The notes under the pieces were generated by a model. It saw nothing but the letters and a program-made list of their open reading frames with translations, was not told where the DNA came from and did not search any database. A stretch of 64,000 nt of DNA, from the NCBI RefSeq assembly GCF_020099395.1, contig NZ_CP083590.1, forward strand, positions 4,836,001 to 4,900,000, read 5' to 3'. Below are positions 10,667 to 20,800 of this stretch, piece after piece; within the stretch, counting starts at the first letter, position 1; the number at the start of each line of letters is the position of its first letter. The DNA comes from Streptomyces mobaraensis (lineage in GTDB: Bacteria; Actinomycetota; Actinomycetes; Streptomycetales; Streptomycetaceae). The translations under genes were made by a program, and so were the position numbers.

Positions 10667-12298
10667 TCACATCCGGAAGACGCCGTAGCCGGGCGCGTTC
10701 GGGTCGCGTTCGGGCAGGGGGGCGTTGGCGCAGGCGGTGAGGGCGAGGCCGAGGACCCGGCGGGTCTCCAGCGGGTCGATGACGCCGTCGTCCCACAGCC
10801 GCGCGGTCGCGTAGTAGGCGTTGCCCTGGGTCTCGTACTGCTCGCGGACGGGCGCCTTGAACGCCTCCTCGTCCTCCGCGCTCCACTCCTCGCCGCGCGC
10901 CTCCAGCTGGTCGCGCTTGACGGTCGCGAGGACGGAGGCGGCCTGCTCGCCGCCCATGACGGAGATCTTGGCGTTGGGCCACATCCACAGGAAGCGGGGC
11001 GAGTAGGCCCGGCCGCACATCGAGTAGTTGCCGGCGCCGTACGAGCCGCCGATGACGACCGTGAGCTTGGGGACGCGGGCGCAGGCCACCGCCGTCACCA
11101 TCTTGGCGCCGTGCTTGGCGATGCCGCCGGCCTCGTACTGCCGGCCGACCATGAAGCCTGAGATGTTCTGGAGGAAGACCAGGGGTATGCCGCGCTGGTC
11201 GCAGAGCTCGATGAAGTGGGCGCCCTTCTGGGCGGATTCGGCGAAGAGGATGCCGTTGTTGGCGACGATCCCGACCGGGTGGCCGTGGATCCGGGCGAAG
11301 CCGGTCACCAGCGTCTGCCCGAACTCGGCCTTGAACTCGGCGAACCGCGAGCCGTCCACCACCCGCGCGATGACCTCGCGGACGTCGTAGGGGGTGCGGG
11401 AGTCGACGGGGACGACGCCGTAGAGCCCGGCGGGGTCGGCCTCGGGCTCCTCGACGGGCTCCACCCGCCAGGGCAGCGGCCCGCGGTCGCCGAGCGTCGA
11501 GACGATCGTGCGGACGATCCGCAAGGCGTGCGCGTCGTCCTCCGCGAGGTGGTCGGTGACGCCGGAGACCTTGGAGTGCACCTCGCCGCCGCCCAGCTCC
11601 TCGGCGGTGACGATCTCGCCGGTGGCCGCCTTCACCAGCGGCGGGCCGCCGAGGAAGATCGTGCCCTGGTCGCGGACGATCACGGCCTCGTCGCTCATCG
11701 CGGGGACGTAGGCGCCGCCGGCCGTGCAGGAGCCGAGGACGGCCGCGATCTGCGGGATGCCGGCGCCGGACATCCGGGCCTGGTTGTAGAAGATCCGGCC
11801 GAAGTGCTCGCGGTCCGGGAAGACCTCGTCCTGCATCGGCAGGAAGGCGCCGCCGGAGTCCACCAGGTAGAGGCAGGGGAGCCGGTTCTCCAGGGCGATC
11901 TCCTGGGCCCTGAGGTGCTTCTTGACGGTCATCGGGTAGTAGGTGCCGCCCTTGACCGTCGCGTCGTTGGCGACGATCACCACCTCGCGGCCGGAGACCC
12001 GGCCGATGCCCGCGATCACCCCGGCGGCGGGGGCCGCCCCGCCATACATGCCGTCGGCGGCCAGCGGGGCCAGTTCGAGGAAGGGGGAGCCGGGGTCCAG
12101 CAGGGTGTCCACCCGGTCCCGGGGGAGCAGCTTGCCCCGCGCGGTGTGCCGGGCGCGGGCGCGCTCGCCCCCGCCGAGCCGGGCCGCGGCGAGCTTCTCG
12201 CGCAGCCGCGCGACGAGCTCGCGGTGTGCGGCCTCGTTGTCGCGCCAGCCTTCGGACGCCGGATCTGCGGCGCTGCCCAGCGCCGGTGCCTGCTGCAT
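10667..12298 (-). CDS. accD1: acyl-CoA (methylcrotonyl-CoA type) carboxylase carboxyltransferase beta subunit
   Basis: This subunit transfers the carboxyl group from biotin to the acyl-CoA. It has 543 residues from ATG 12298, preceded by AGGGAG; an upstream GTG at 12328 lacks a ribosome site. The N-terminal crotonase-fold half has the acyl-CoA site [19 protein letters not shown] and [16 protein letters not shown]. The C-terminal half has [39 protein letters not shown] and [17 protein letters not shown]. These last motifs are those of methylcrotonyl-CoA rather than propionyl-CoA carboxylases. It is the first gene of the leftward operon accD1-accA1-hmgL-acdH and is divergent from a TetR gene. 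Confidence 0.93.
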   Translation of the reverse strand: MQQAPALGSAADPASEGWRDNEAAHRELVARLREKLAAARLGGGERARARHTARGKLLPRDRVDTLLDPGSPFLELAPLAADGMYGGAAPAAGVIAGIGRVSGREVVIVANDATVKGGTYYPMTVKKHLRAQEIALENRLPCLYLVDSGGAFLPMQDEVFPDREHFGRIFYNQARMSGAGIPQIAAVLGSCTAGGAYVPAMSDEAVIVRDQGTIFLGGPPLVKAATGEIVTAEELGGGEVHSKVSGVTDHLAEDDAHALRIVRTIVSTLGDRGPLPWRVEPVEEPEADPAGLYGVVPVDSRTPYDVREVIARVVDGSRFAEFKAEFGQTLVTGFARIHGHPVGIVANNGILFAESAQKGAHFIELCDQRGIPLVFLQNISGFMVGRQYEAGGIAKHGAKMVTAVACARVPKLTVVIGGSYGAGNYSMCGRAYSPRFLWMWPNAKISVMGGEQAASVLATVKRDQLEARGEEWSAEDEEAFKAPVREQYETQGNAYYATARLWDDGVIDPLETRRVLGLALTACANAPLPERDPNAPGYGVFRM

Positions 12299-12347
12299 GG
12301 ACTCGAAGCTCCCTTGCTCCCGTGCCACGTGCGGTGAACAACCGTTG

Positions 12348-12409
12348 CGGTTAATAACCGTTAACAGATCCTCTTCAGGTTAACGGCCGCTAACGGCGCT
12401 GTCTACAAT
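12348..12409. promoter_or_regulatory. divergent promoter/operator of accD1 and the TetR gene
   Basis: Two palindromes lie between the divergent genes. CGGTTAATAACCG (12348-12360) is perfect and GTTAACGGCCGCTAAC (12379-12394) has one mismatched pair. Their half-sites both contain GGTTA/GTTA. TACAAT at 12404-12409 is a near-consensus -10 placed so that transcription would begin at or next to the GTG start of the TetR gene at 12417, implying a leaderless message. The arrangement fits a TetR repressor controlling itself and the catabolic operon. Confidence 0.6.
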
Positions 12410-12416
12410 TTGTTCG

Positions 12417-13103
12417 GTGACCTCCGTGAACCCCGCCCGCGCAGCCGCCGGAGCGGCCGGATCCGCCCCCGTGGCGGAGACCGCCGCCCGGCCGTCCGCC
12501 GCCGCCCCCGCCCCCACCCGCCGTGAGCAGATCCTCCGCGAGGCCGCCCGCCTCTTCGCCGAGCGCGGTTTCCACGGCGTCGGGGTGGACGAGATAGGGG
12601 CCGCGGTCGGCATCAGCGGCCCCGGGCTCTACCGCCACTTCGCCGGGAAGGACGCGATGCTCGCCGAGCTGCTGGTCGGCATCAGCGGCCGGCTCCTGAC
12701 GAGCGGGCGGGAGCGCCGGGCCGCGGCCGAGGCGGCGGACGCCGGGCCCGCCGCCGTACTGGACTCGCTGATCGACGGGCACATCGACTTCGCCCTGGAC
12801 GACCGGGCGCTGATCATCCTGCACGACCGGGAGCTGGGCCAGCTCCGCGACGTCGACCGCAAGCAGGTCCGCTCCCTCCAGCGGCAGTACGTGGAGCTGT
12901 GGGTCGAGGTCGTGCGCGCGCTGCACCCCGGGGTCGCCGAGGACGACGCCCGGGCCGCCGTGCACGCGGTGTTCGGCCTGCTCAACTCCACCCCGCACCT
13001 CGGCCGCGCCGGCGGGCTGCCCGGCCGCGACGCCACCGCCGCGCTGCTCCGCCGGCTGGCGCACGGCGCGCTCGCGGCGCTCAGCGGTCCCACGCGCCAC
13101 TGA
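12417..13103 (+). CDS. TetR-family regulator of the leucine/acyl-CoA operon
   Basis: A 228-residue TetR-type protein. After a disordered Ala-rich N-terminus of about 35 residues, the DNA-binding domain reads REQILREAARLFAERGFHGVGVDEIGAAVGISGPGLYRHFAGKDAML (in part, about 36-82), with its helix-turn-helix at VDEIGAAVGISGPGLYRHF. A C-terminal helical ligand domain follows, with EHGH-type contacts not assignable. It is transcribed divergently from accD1 across two palindromes and probably senses an acyl-CoA intermediate, as related regulators of liu-type operons do. GTG 12417 is probably the 5' end of a leaderless message, because no ribosome site precedes it while a good -10 does. Confidence 0.87.
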   Translation: MTSVNPARAAAGAAGSAPVAETAARPSAAAPAPTRREQILREAARLFAERGFHGVGVDEIGAAVGISGPGLYRHFAGKDAMLAELLVGISGRLLTSGRERRAAAEAADAGPAAVLDSLIDGHIDFALDDRALIILHDRELGQLRDVDRKQVRSLQRQYVELWVEVVRALHPGVAEDDARAAVHAVFGLLNSTPHLGRAGGLPGRDATAALLRRLAHGALAALSGPTRH

Positions 13104-13166
13104 GCTCCCGGGTGCGCCCGGCCCCGGCGGGATCTGGACAGTCCCGGAGACCGCCGGGTAGCTTTC

Positions 13167-13184
13167 GCTGAGCAAGCGCTCAGC
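13167..13184. promoter_or_regulatory. 18-bp inverted repeat before the second acyl-CoA dehydrogenase gene
   Basis: GCTGAGC (13167-13173) and GCTCAGC (13178-13184) form a perfect inverted repeat around AAGC, 41 bases upstream of the GTG start at 13226. The sequence TGAGCAAGCGCTCA at its core resembles operator types used by TetR regulators of actinobacterial fatty-acid genes. The binding protein is unknown. It differs from the GTTA-type palindromes before accD1, so a different regulator is likely. Confidence 0.4.
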
Positions 13185-13225
13185 CGACCGGGGGCGGCGG
13201 AACCGGCCCCGCCGAGGGGGTAGTT

Positions 13226-14383
13226 GTGCGTCGGACGGTGTTCAACGAGGACCACGAGGCGTTCCGGGAGACCATCCGCGCCTTCATCGCCGCGGAGGTC
13301 GTCCCGTACTACGACGACTGGCGCGAGGCCGGGCAGGCGCCGCGCGACTTCTACAAGAAGCTCGGCGAACTGGGCGTCTTCGGTATCGAGGTCCCCGAGG
13401 AGTACGGCGGCGCCGGCGAGACCAGCTTCAAGTACCAGGCCGTCATCACCGAGGAGTGCGCCCGCGCGGCCGTCAGCTTCGGCGGCAGCGGCGTGCACAC
13501 CGCGCTCGTCCTGCCGTACCTGCTGAAATACGCCACCGAGGAGCAGAAGCGGCGCTGGCTGCCGCCGTTCGTCAGCGGCGACATGATGACCGCCATCGCC
13601 ATGACCGAGCCCGGCACCGGCTCCGACCTGGCCGGCATGAAGACCACCGCGAAGCTCTCCGCGGACGGCAGCCACTACGTCCTCAACGGCGCCAAGACCT
13701 TCATCACCGGCGGCGTGCTCGCCGACCGGGTGATCGTCTGCGCCCGCACCGCGCCGCCCACCCCCGAGGACCGGCGCGGCGGGATCACGCTCCTCTTCGT
13801 CGACGCCCGCTCCGAGGGCTACGCGGTCGGCCGCAAGCTGGAGAAGCTCGGCCTGAAGACCTCCGACACCGCCGAACTGTCCTTCACCGACGTCAAGGTG
13901 CCCGTCGGCGACCGGCTCGGCGAGGAGGGCAAGGCGTTCTCCTACCTCGCGCACAACCTGCCGCAGGAGCGGCTGGGCATCGCCTTCTCGGCGTACGCGC
14001 AGTCCGCCGCCGCCGTGGAGTTCGCGCGGAAGTACGTGGCCGAGCGCACGGTCTTCGGGCAGCCGGTGGCGTCGTTCCAGAACACCAAGTTCGTCCTCGC
14101 CGACTGCAAGGCCGAGGTCGACGCCATGCAGGCCGTCGTCGACCGGGCGCTGGACGCGCACGACGCGCGCGAGCTGAGCGCCGCCGACGCCGCCTCCGCC
14201 AAGCTCTTCACCACCGAACGCGCCGCCGTGGTCATCGACAAGTGCCTCCAGCTGCACGGCGGTTACGGCTACATGATGGAGTACCCCATCGCGCGGCTGT
14301 ACGCCGACACCCGCGTCAGCCGGATCTACGGCGGCACCAGCGAGGTCATGCGTTCCATCGTCGCCAAGTCGATGGGCCTGTGA
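13226..14383 (+). CDS. acyl-CoA dehydrogenase (Gly at the usual Glu position)
   Basis: A 385-residue FAD acyl-CoA dehydrogenase. Seen: PEEYGGAGETSFKYQAV near residue 60, the flavin motif AMTEPGTGSDLAGMKTTA (about 128-145), and the C-terminal LHGGYGYMMEYPIARLYADTR followed by RIYGGTSEVMR. YGGTS carries Gly where short/medium-chain enzymes have the catalytic Glu. Long-chain and isovaleryl-type enzymes share this and take their base from another helix, so the enzyme may prefer long or branched substrates. The GTG start follows GAGGGGGTAGTT. It is 28 bases upstream of a thioesterase gene, probably co-transcribed. Confidence 0.9.
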   Translation: MRRTVFNEDHEAFRETIRAFIAAEVVPYYDDWREAGQAPRDFYKKLGELGVFGIEVPEEYGGAGETSFKYQAVITEECARAAVSFGGSGVHTALVLPYLLKYATEEQKRRWLPPFVSGDMMTAIAMTEPGTGSDLAGMKTTAKLSADGSHYVLNGAKTFITGGVLADRVIVCARTAPPTPEDRRGGITLLFVDARSEGYAVGRKLEKLGLKTSDTAELSFTDVKVPVGDRLGEEGKAFSYLAHNLPQERLGIAFSAYAQSAAAVEFARKYVAERTVFGQPVASFQNTKFVLADCKAEVDAMQAVVDRALDAHDARELSAADAASAKLFTTERAAVVIDKCLQLHGGYGYMMEYPIARLYADTRVSRIYGGTSEVMRSIVAKSMGL

Positions 14384-14411
14384 CCACTGTAAGAACGGAA
14401 CGGCACCGCAC

Positions 14412-15311
14412 GTGAACGAACCCCCGGCCCCGGCCCCGCTGCAGGACCTCCTCGACCTCCTCGACCTCGAACGGATCGAGGAGGACATCTTCCGCGGCAC
14501 CAGTCGGCCCGCCCTGATCCCCCGCGTCTTCGGCGGCCAGGTCGCCGCCCAGGCGCTGGTCGCGGCCGGACGGACGGTCCCGGACGACCGGTTCCCGCAC
14601 TCCCTGCACGCCTACTTCCTGCGGCCGGGAGACCCCGGCGCGCCCATCGTCTACACGGTGGACCGCATCCGCGACGGCCGCTCCTTCACCACCCGCCGCG
14701 TGGTGGCCGTCCAGCGCGGCCGGCCGATCTTCCACCTCTCGGCCTCCTTCCAGCTCCACGAGGAGGGGCTGGAGCACCAGGAACCGGCCCCGCCCGCGCC
14801 CGACCCGCTCACCCTGCCGACCGCCGCCGAGCTGCTGCCCCGGTACGCCGACCGGTTCGCGGGCCCGGACGTCGTCGAGCGGCTGCTGGAGGCCCGGGCC
14901 GCCGTCGACCTGCGGTACGTCGGCGACCCGCCGTTCGCCCGCTACGGGGAGCCGCGCGAACCCCGGTCGCAGGTGTGGTTCCGCACCAACGGCAAGCTCG
15001 CCGACGACCCGCTGCTCCACGTCTGCCTGGCCACCTACGTCTCCGACATGACGCTGCTCGACTCCGTCCTGCTCGCCCACGGCCGCGGCGGCTGGGTGGT
15101 CGGCGACGTCGTCGGCGCCAGCCTGGACCACGCCATGTGGTTCCACCGGCCGTTCCGCGCGGACGAGTGGCTGCTCTACGACCAGGAGAGCCCCACCTCC
15201 CAGGGCGGCCGCGGGCTGGCCCGTGGCCGGATCTTCACGGAGGGCGGGGAGCTGGCGGTGTCGGTGATCCAGGAGGGGCTGGTGCGGACGCCGCGCGTCG
15301 CTGCGGACTGA
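14412..15311 (+). CDS. tesB: acyl-CoA thioesterase II (TesB family, double hot-dog)
   Basis: This enzyme hydrolyses acyl-CoA to free acid and CoA. At 299 residues it has the tandem hot-dog arrangement: the N-terminal half with TSRPALIPRVFGGQVAAQALVAA and HSLHAYFLRPGD (about 30-75), the C-terminal half with GASLDHAMWFHRPFRADEWLLYD and SPTSQGGRGLARGRIF, which contain the family's conserved Asp, Thr/Ser and Gln residues, ending QEGLVRTPR. It follows the acyl-CoA dehydrogenase gene by 28 bases on the same strand. This suggests a two-gene unit that balances acyl-CoA pools. The GTG start at 14412 lacks a strong ribosome site and may rely on coupling. Confidence 0.9.
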   Translation: MNEPPAPAPLQDLLDLLDLERIEEDIFRGTSRPALIPRVFGGQVAAQALVAAGRTVPDDRFPHSLHAYFLRPGDPGAPIVYTVDRIRDGRSFTTRRVVAVQRGRPIFHLSASFQLHEEGLEHQEPAPPAPDPLTLPTAAELLPRYADRFAGPDVVERLLEARAAVDLRYVGDPPFARYGEPREPRSQVWFRTNGKLADDPLLHVCLATYVSDMTLLDSVLLAHGRGGWVVGDVVGASLDHAMWFHRPFRADEWLLYDQESPTSQGGRGLARGRIFTEGGELAVSVIQEGLVRTPRVAAD

Positions 15312-15374
15312 CGCCGCGTCAGCCGGTCGCGACGGCCCTCGGTAGGCTCGTCGGCCGGAAGAGGGGGAAAACTC

Positions 15375-15578
15375 GTGCGCAACATCCTGCTGATGGCCGC
15401 GGGGGCCGTCGTCATCGTCCTGACGGTCCTGGTGATGTTCTTCTGGCACCAGTGGCTCGTGGACCAGACCGGCGGCTCCCGGTTCGCCTTCGGCCTCGCC
15501 GGGCGCGCCTTCGAGCTCGGGGCGCTGTACGGGGGGTCGTGGCTGTGCGTACGCGGCTGGAACGGGCGGACGGCCTGA
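15375..15578 (+). CDS. small two-segment membrane protein
   Basis: A 67-residue protein with an N-terminal membrane span (MRNILLMAAGAVVIVLTVLV, then MFFWH) and a weaker second hydrophobic segment around FELGALYGGSWLCVRGW. GGAAGAGGG precedes the GTG start at 15375 by a few bases. It lies 63 bases after the thioesterase gene and just before a palindromic element. No known family is recognised; composition and spacing support a real small gene. Confidence 0.65.
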   Translation: MRNILLMAAGAVVIVLTVLVMFFWHQWLVDQTGGSRFAFGLAGRAFELGALYGGSWLCVRGWNGRTA

Positions 15579-15597
15579 CCGCCGTGAGGATTTGGCC

Positions 15598-15807
15598 CCG
15601 GTCCCTCCCCCAGAGGGGGCACCCCCATTTCACCGTTTTTGCGGGGGCGAGCCCCCGCACCCCCGAAGCGCCCTCCGGGCGCTGTCCTCAATCGCCGGAC
15701 GGGCTGAAAATTCAGCCCGTCCGGCGATTGAGGACGAGCGGCGAAGCCGCGATCAGGGGGTCTGGGGCGCAGCCCCAGGAAGCGGTGAAGGGGCGGGACC
15801 GGGGAGC
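15598..15807. repeat. dispersed palindromic element, copy A (complete)
   Basis: The core is GCCGGACGGGCTGAAA...TTCAGCCCGTCCGGC, extended by TCCTCAATC...GATTGAGGA, making a perfect palindrome of about 50 bases near 15690-15740. Flanking modules are a GCGGGGGCGAGCCCCCGC hairpin on the left, CGGCGAAGCCG and TGGGGCGCAGCCCCA on the right, and outer blocks TTTCACCG and CGGTGAA with GGTCCCTCCC/GGGACCGG at the ends. Copy A fills the gap between two convergent genes, so it could also end both transcripts. Confidence 0.8.
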
Positions 15808-16608
15808 TCACCCCGCCGCCCGCACCCCCGCCGCGTCCAGCAAGTACGCCGTCATCGGCTCGTAGAACCGAGGGTCGACGACGTGGTCATCGAGCGGCAC
15901 CGCCACCCGCAGCACCCCCTCCGCCTCCGCGAGGAACAGCGCCGGGTCGTTGCAGTCCGCGAAGCCGACCGTGTCGATGCCGCGCTGCGCCGCGCACCCC
16001 GCCCACCCGTGGTCGGCGACGACCAGGTCGGGCAGCGGGCGGCCCTCGCGTGCCAGCGCGTTCAGGACCGCCGCCATGGGGGCGGGGGAGTGGGTGTGCC
16101 ACAGCGTGGCCCCGCCCTCGAACACCGCCACGTCCGCGACCTGGTACACCGCGCCCTCGTCCGCCCGCGGCACGCCGGGCACGGAGACGATCTCGCAGCC
16201 GGCGGCGCGCAGGGCCGCGGCCGTCGCGCGGTGCACGTCGAAGAGGCCGCCGGGGTGGCCGGTGGCGAACAGCACCCGCTGCCGCGCCTCCGCCGCCTTG
16301 CGCAGGAACGAGGCCGCCCGCTCCAGCGCGGTGATCGTCAGCTCGGGGTCGATGGTGTCCTGCCCGGACCGCAGCGCGGGGTCGTCGCTGACGCCGCAGC
16401 GCTCGGCCATGACGGCGAGCACGTCCTGCTCGTCGTTCCAGCGGTCGCCGAGCTCCACGCCCAGCCAGTGCGACCGGTCCCCGTGCGCGAGCTTGCGGTA
16501 GTGGTCGAGGCTGTTCCGGCGGGGCGTCGCGACGACCCCCGCGATGCGCGTCCGGACGAGGTGGTCGAACAGCTCGGCTCGGCTGGGTACGGTCTGCGGC
16601 GTCGGCAT
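15808..16608 (-). CDS. phosphatase-like protein (probable PF15698 'Phosphatase' family)
   Basis: A 266-residue cytosolic protein from ATG 16608. Notable stretches are FATGHPGGLFDVHRATAAAL (about 115-135), SVPGVPRADEGAVYQVADVAVFEGGATLWHTHSP and DLVVADHGWAGCAAQRGIDTVGFADCNDPALFLAEAEG, with several conserved Asp/His residues suited to metal or phosphate chemistry. I recall this family being annotated simply as phosphatase in Streptomyces beside the agmatinase gene. The substrate is unknown. It is divergent from the agmatinase gene, and an 18-bp palindrome lies between them. The family assignment is from memory and only moderately sure. Confidence 0.7.
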   Translation of the reverse strand: MPTPQTVPSRAELFDHLVRTRIAGVVATPRRNSLDHYRKLAHGDRSHWLGVELGDRWNDEQDVLAVMAERCGVSDDPALRSGQDTIDPELTITALERAASFLRKAAEARQRVLFATGHPGGLFDVHRATAAALRAAGCEIVSVPGVPRADEGAVYQVADVAVFEGGATLWHTHSPAPMAAVLNALAREGRPLPDLVVADHGWAGCAAQRGIDTVGFADCNDPALFLAEAEGVLRVAVPLDDHVVDPRFYEPMTAYLLDAAGVRAAG

Positions 16609-16693
16609 GGCTGCATTCTTCCCGCCCGCCGATCCCCCGTCTCCCCCCGCCCGCGATGGACGCGGTGTCCATAAGGGGAGCCCGGACGCACAA

Positions 16694-16711
16694 TTCCGTA
16701 CATGTGCGGAA
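16694..16711. promoter_or_regulatory. 18-bp near-perfect palindrome between the phosphatase and agmatinase genes
   Basis: TTCCGTACATGTGCGGAA is an inverted repeat with a single mismatched pair. It lies 86 bases upstream of one gene and 60 bases before the other start, where an operator for either divergent promoter would sit. The binding protein is unknown. Confidence 0.45.
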
Positions 16712-16770
16712 CCCCGGCCCCTGCCTACCCTCGGGAACGTCCCAGGCAGCGATCCGAGAGGCTTCCCCGC

Positions 16771-17745
16771 ATGACCACCGACGCCCCCCGTGAACCGCGC
16801 GGCCCCGTCGACTCGTCCCGTATCCCGCGCTACGCCGGGCCGGCGACGTTCGCCCGGCTGCCGCGGCTCGACGAGGTCGGCACGGCCGACGTCGCCGTCG
16901 TCGGCGTGCCCTTCGACACCGGCGTCTCCTACCGCCCCGGCGCCCGCTTCGGCGGCAACGCCATCCGCGAGGCGTCCCGGCTGCTGCGCCCCTACAACCC
17001 GGCGCAGGACGCGTCGCCGTTCGCCCTCGCGCAGGTCGCGGACGCCGGTGACATCGCCGCCAACCCGTTCGACATCAACGAGGCCGTCGAGACGATCGAG
17101 GCCGCGGCCGACGACCTCCTCGGCACCGGCGCCCGCATGATGACGCTCGGCGGCGACCACACCATCGCGCTGCCGCTGCTGCGCTCGGTCGCCAAGAAGC
17201 ACGGCCCGGTCGCGCTGCTGCACTTCGACGCGCACCTGGACACCTGGGACACCTACTTCGGCGCCGAGTACACCCACGGCACCCCGTTCCGCCGGGCCGT
17301 CGAGGAGGGCATCCTCGACACCTCCGCCCTCTCCCACGTCGGCACCCGCGGCCCGCTGTACGGCAAGAAGGACCTGACCGACGACGAGAAGATGGGCTTC
17401 GGCATCGTCACCTCCGCGGACGTCTACCGCCGCGGCGCCGACGAGGTCGCCGACCAGCTCCGCCAGCGCATCGGCGACCGCCCGCTGTACATCTCGATCG
17501 ACATCGACTGCCTCGACCCGGCGCACGCCCCCGGCACCGGCACCCCCGAGGCCGGCGGCATGACCTCCCGCGAGCTGCTGGAGATCCTGCGCGGCCTGGC
17601 CTCCTGCAACCTGGTCTCCGCGGACGTCGTCGAGGTGGCCCCCGCCTACGACCACGCCGAGATCACGGCCGTGGCCGCGTCCCACACGGCGTACGAGCTG
17701 ACGACGATCATGTCGCGGCAGATCGCGGCTGCCCGGGAGGCCTGA
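16771..17745 (+). CDS. speB: agmatinase (ureohydrolase family)
   Basis: Agmatinase hydrolyses agmatine to putrescine and urea with a binuclear manganese centre. The protein has 324 residues from ATG 16771 (GAGAGG upstream). All metal-ligand motifs are visible: GGDHTIALP (about 127-135), [10 protein letters not shown] (about 152-161) and [19 protein letters not shown] (about 234-252). The N-terminal part has [22 protein letters not shown], and the C-terminal part has [18 protein letters not shown]. Other ureohydrolases such as guanidinobutyrase share these motifs, so the exact guanidino substrate is not certain. The gene stands alone between divergent and following genes. Confidence 0.9.
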   Translation: MTTDAPREPRGPVDSSRIPRYAGPATFARLPRLDEVGTADVAVVGVPFDTGVSYRPGARFGGNAIREASRLLRPYNPAQDASPFALAQVADAGDIAANPFDINEAVETIEAAADDLLGTGARMMTLGGDHTIALPLLRSVAKKHGPVALLHFDAHLDTWDTYFGAEYTHGTPFRRAVEEGILDTSALSHVGTRGPLYGKKDLTDDEKMGFGIVTSADVYRRGADEVADQLRQRIGDRPLYISIDIDCLDPAHAPGTGTPEAGGMTSRELLEILRGLASCNLVSADVVEVAPAYDHAEITAVAASHTAYELTTIMSRQIAAAREA

Positions 17746-17833
17746 CACGGGTCCCGTTCGTAACGGCGGGATGAAATCCGCCCCTCCCGGCGTTTGCGCC
17801 TCTCGGTAAGGCGTACGAGGCGGGAGGACCCGG

Positions 17834-20800
17834 GTGGCGGATCAGGTGGAGAAGGCGGCGAGGGCGGAGCAACGGACGGACGGGCCGAGCTGGGCCAGGC
17901 GGCTCGCCGGGTACTGCTGGCGCTACCGGCGGGCGGTGCTGCTGGCGCTGGGCTCCTCGCTGGGCGGCATGGCCGTCACGGCCCTCGTCCCGCTCATACC
18001 CAAGGTGATCATCGATGACGTCATCGGTGGTCACCACCGCTCCCTGGCCCCCTGGGCCACCCTGCTGATCGTCGCCGCAGTCGTCGTCTACGGCCTCACC
18101 TACGTCCGCCGCTACTACGGCGGCCGGCTCGCGCTCGACGTCCAGCACGACCTGCGCACCGAGATGTACGCGTCCATAGCCCGCCTCGACGGCAAGCGGC
18201 AGGACGAGCTCTCCACCGGCCAGGTGGTCGGCCGGGCCACCAGCGACCTCCAGCTGATCCAGGGCCTGCTGTTCATGCTGCCGATGATGATCGGCAACAT
18301 CCTCCTCTTCCTGATCTCGCTGATCGTGATGGCGGTCCTGTCGCCGCTGCTCACGGTCGTCGCCCTCGCCGTCGCCCCCGCCCTGTGGTTCCTCGCCTCC
18401 CGCAGCCGCACCAGGCTCTTCCCCGCCACCTGGTACGCCCAGGGGCAGGCCGCGGCCGTCGCCGGCGTGGTGGACGGCGCGGTCGGCGGCGTCCGGGTCG
18501 TCAAGGGCTTCGGGCAGGAGGCCCAGGAGGCCGGGAAGCTCCGGAAGGTCAGCCGCCGGCTGTTCGCCGGGCGGCTGCGCACGGTCCGGCTCAACTCCCG
18601 CTACACCCCCGCCCTCCAGGCCGTCCCCGCGCTCGGCCAGGTGGCCATGCTGGCGCTCGGCGGCTGGCTGGCGACCCGGGGGCAGATCACCCTCGGCACG
18701 TTCGTCGCCTTCTCCACGTACCTCGCCCAGCTCATCGGCCCGGTGCGGATGCTGACGATGATCCTCACCGTCGGGCAGCAGGCCCGCGCCGGCGTCGAGC
18801 GGGTCCTCGAACTCATCGACACCGAGCCCGTCATCGACGAGCGCCCCGACGCCCACGAACTGCCCGCCGACGCGCCCGCGACCGTCGAGTTCGACGACGT
18901 CTCGTTCGGCTACGACCCCGCGCGGCCCGTCCTCGACGGCGTCACCCTGCGGATCGAACCGGGCGAGACCGTCGCCGTCGTCGGCGCCTCCGGCAGCGGC
19001 AAGTCGACGCTGTCCCTGCTGCTGCCGCGCTTCTACGACGTGACGTCCGGCGCCGTCCGGATCGGCGGGCACGACGTCCGGGACCTCACCCACGCCTCGC
19101 TGCGGGCCGCGATCGGCCTGGTGCCGGAGGACAGCTTTCTGTTCTCCGACAGCGTCCGCGACAACATCGCCTACGGCCTCCCCGGCGCCACCGACGAGCA
19201 GGTCCGCGCCGCCGCCCGGGCCGCGCAGGCCGACGGCTTCATCTCCGCGCTGCCCGAGGGCTACGACACCAAGGTCGGCGAGCAGGGCCTGACCCTCTCC
19301 GGCGGCCAGCGGCAGCGCATCGCCCTCGCCCGCGCGATCCTCGCCGACCCCCGGCTGCTCCTCCTCGACGACGCCACCTCGGCGGTCGACGCCCGCGTCG
19401 AGCACGAGATCCACGAGGCGCTGCGCGGCGTCATGGCCGGCCGGACGACGCTGCTGATCGCCCACCGGGCGTCCACCCTCGGCCTCGCCGACCGCATCGC
19501 GGTGCTGGACGGCGGCCGGCTGGTGGACGTCGGCACGGCGGACGAGCTCCAGGAGCGGTGCGCCCTCTACCGGCGGCTGCTCACCGACCCCGACGAGCTG
19601 GGCGGCGTCGCCAAGGACCCGGCGGGCGCCACGGAACCGCCCGTCGACACCGTCGAGGACGCGGTGGACGGCCGCGTGGACGGCGTCACCCCGGCGCTGT
19701 GGATCCGCGACGGACGGGCGGAAGAGGACGATCCGCACGGCTCCCTCACCGGCATGCCCGCCACCCCCGAACTCCTCGCCAAGGTCGCGGCGCTGCCGCC
19801 GGCCACCGACACCCCGGACATCGACGAGGAGCGGGCCGCCCGCCCCGAGGAGGCGTACGGGCTGCGGCAGCTGCTGCGCGGCTTCGGCGCGCCGCTCGCG
19901 CTGAGCCTGCTGCTGGTGGCCGTCGACGCGGTCGCCGGGCTGCTGCTGCCGGTGCTGATCCGGCACGGCATCGACCAGGGCGTGGAGCGGATGGCGCTCG
20001 GCGCGGTGTGGGCGGCCTCCGGGCTGGCGCTGCTGGTCGTCGTCGCCCAGTGGGCGGCGCAGGTCGGCGAGACCCGGGTGACCGGCCGCACCGGCGAACG
20101 CGTCCTCTATACGCTCCGGTTGAAGATCTTCGCGCAGCTCCAGCGGCTCGGTCTCGACTACTACGAGCGAGAGCTCACCGGCAAGATCATGACCCGGATG
20201 ACGACGGACGTGGACGCCCTGTCCTCGTTCCTCCAGACCGGTCTCGTCACCGCCGTCGTCTCCGTCCTCACCTTCCTCGGCATCCTCGTCGCGCTGCTCG
20301 TCATCGACGTGCAGCTGGCCCTGGTGGTCTTCGCGACGCTGCCGCTGCTCGTCGTCGGCACGGTCTTCTTCCGGCGGCAGAGCGTCAAGGCGTACGAACT
20401 CGCCCGGGAGCGGGTCGGCCTGGTCAACGCCGACCTCCAGGAGAGCGTCGCCGGGCTGCGGATCGTCCAGGCGTACCGCCGCGAGGAGGCGGGCGCCGAC
20501 CGGTTCGCCGAGCGGAGCGACGGCTACCGGCGGGCGCGGGTGCGGGGGCAGTGGCTGATCTCGGTCTACTTCCCCTTCGTCCAGCTCCTCTCGTCGGTGG
20601 CGTCGGCGGCCGTGCTGATCGTCGGTGCGGGCCGGGTGGACGACGGCACGCTGACCACCGGCGCGCTGGTCGCCTACCTGCTGTACATCGACCTGTTCTT
20701 CGCACCCGTGCAGCAGCTCTCGCAGGTCTTCGACGGCTACCAGCAGGCCACGGTGTCGCTGGGCCGGATCCAGGCGCTGCTGCGGGAGCGGACGTCGACA

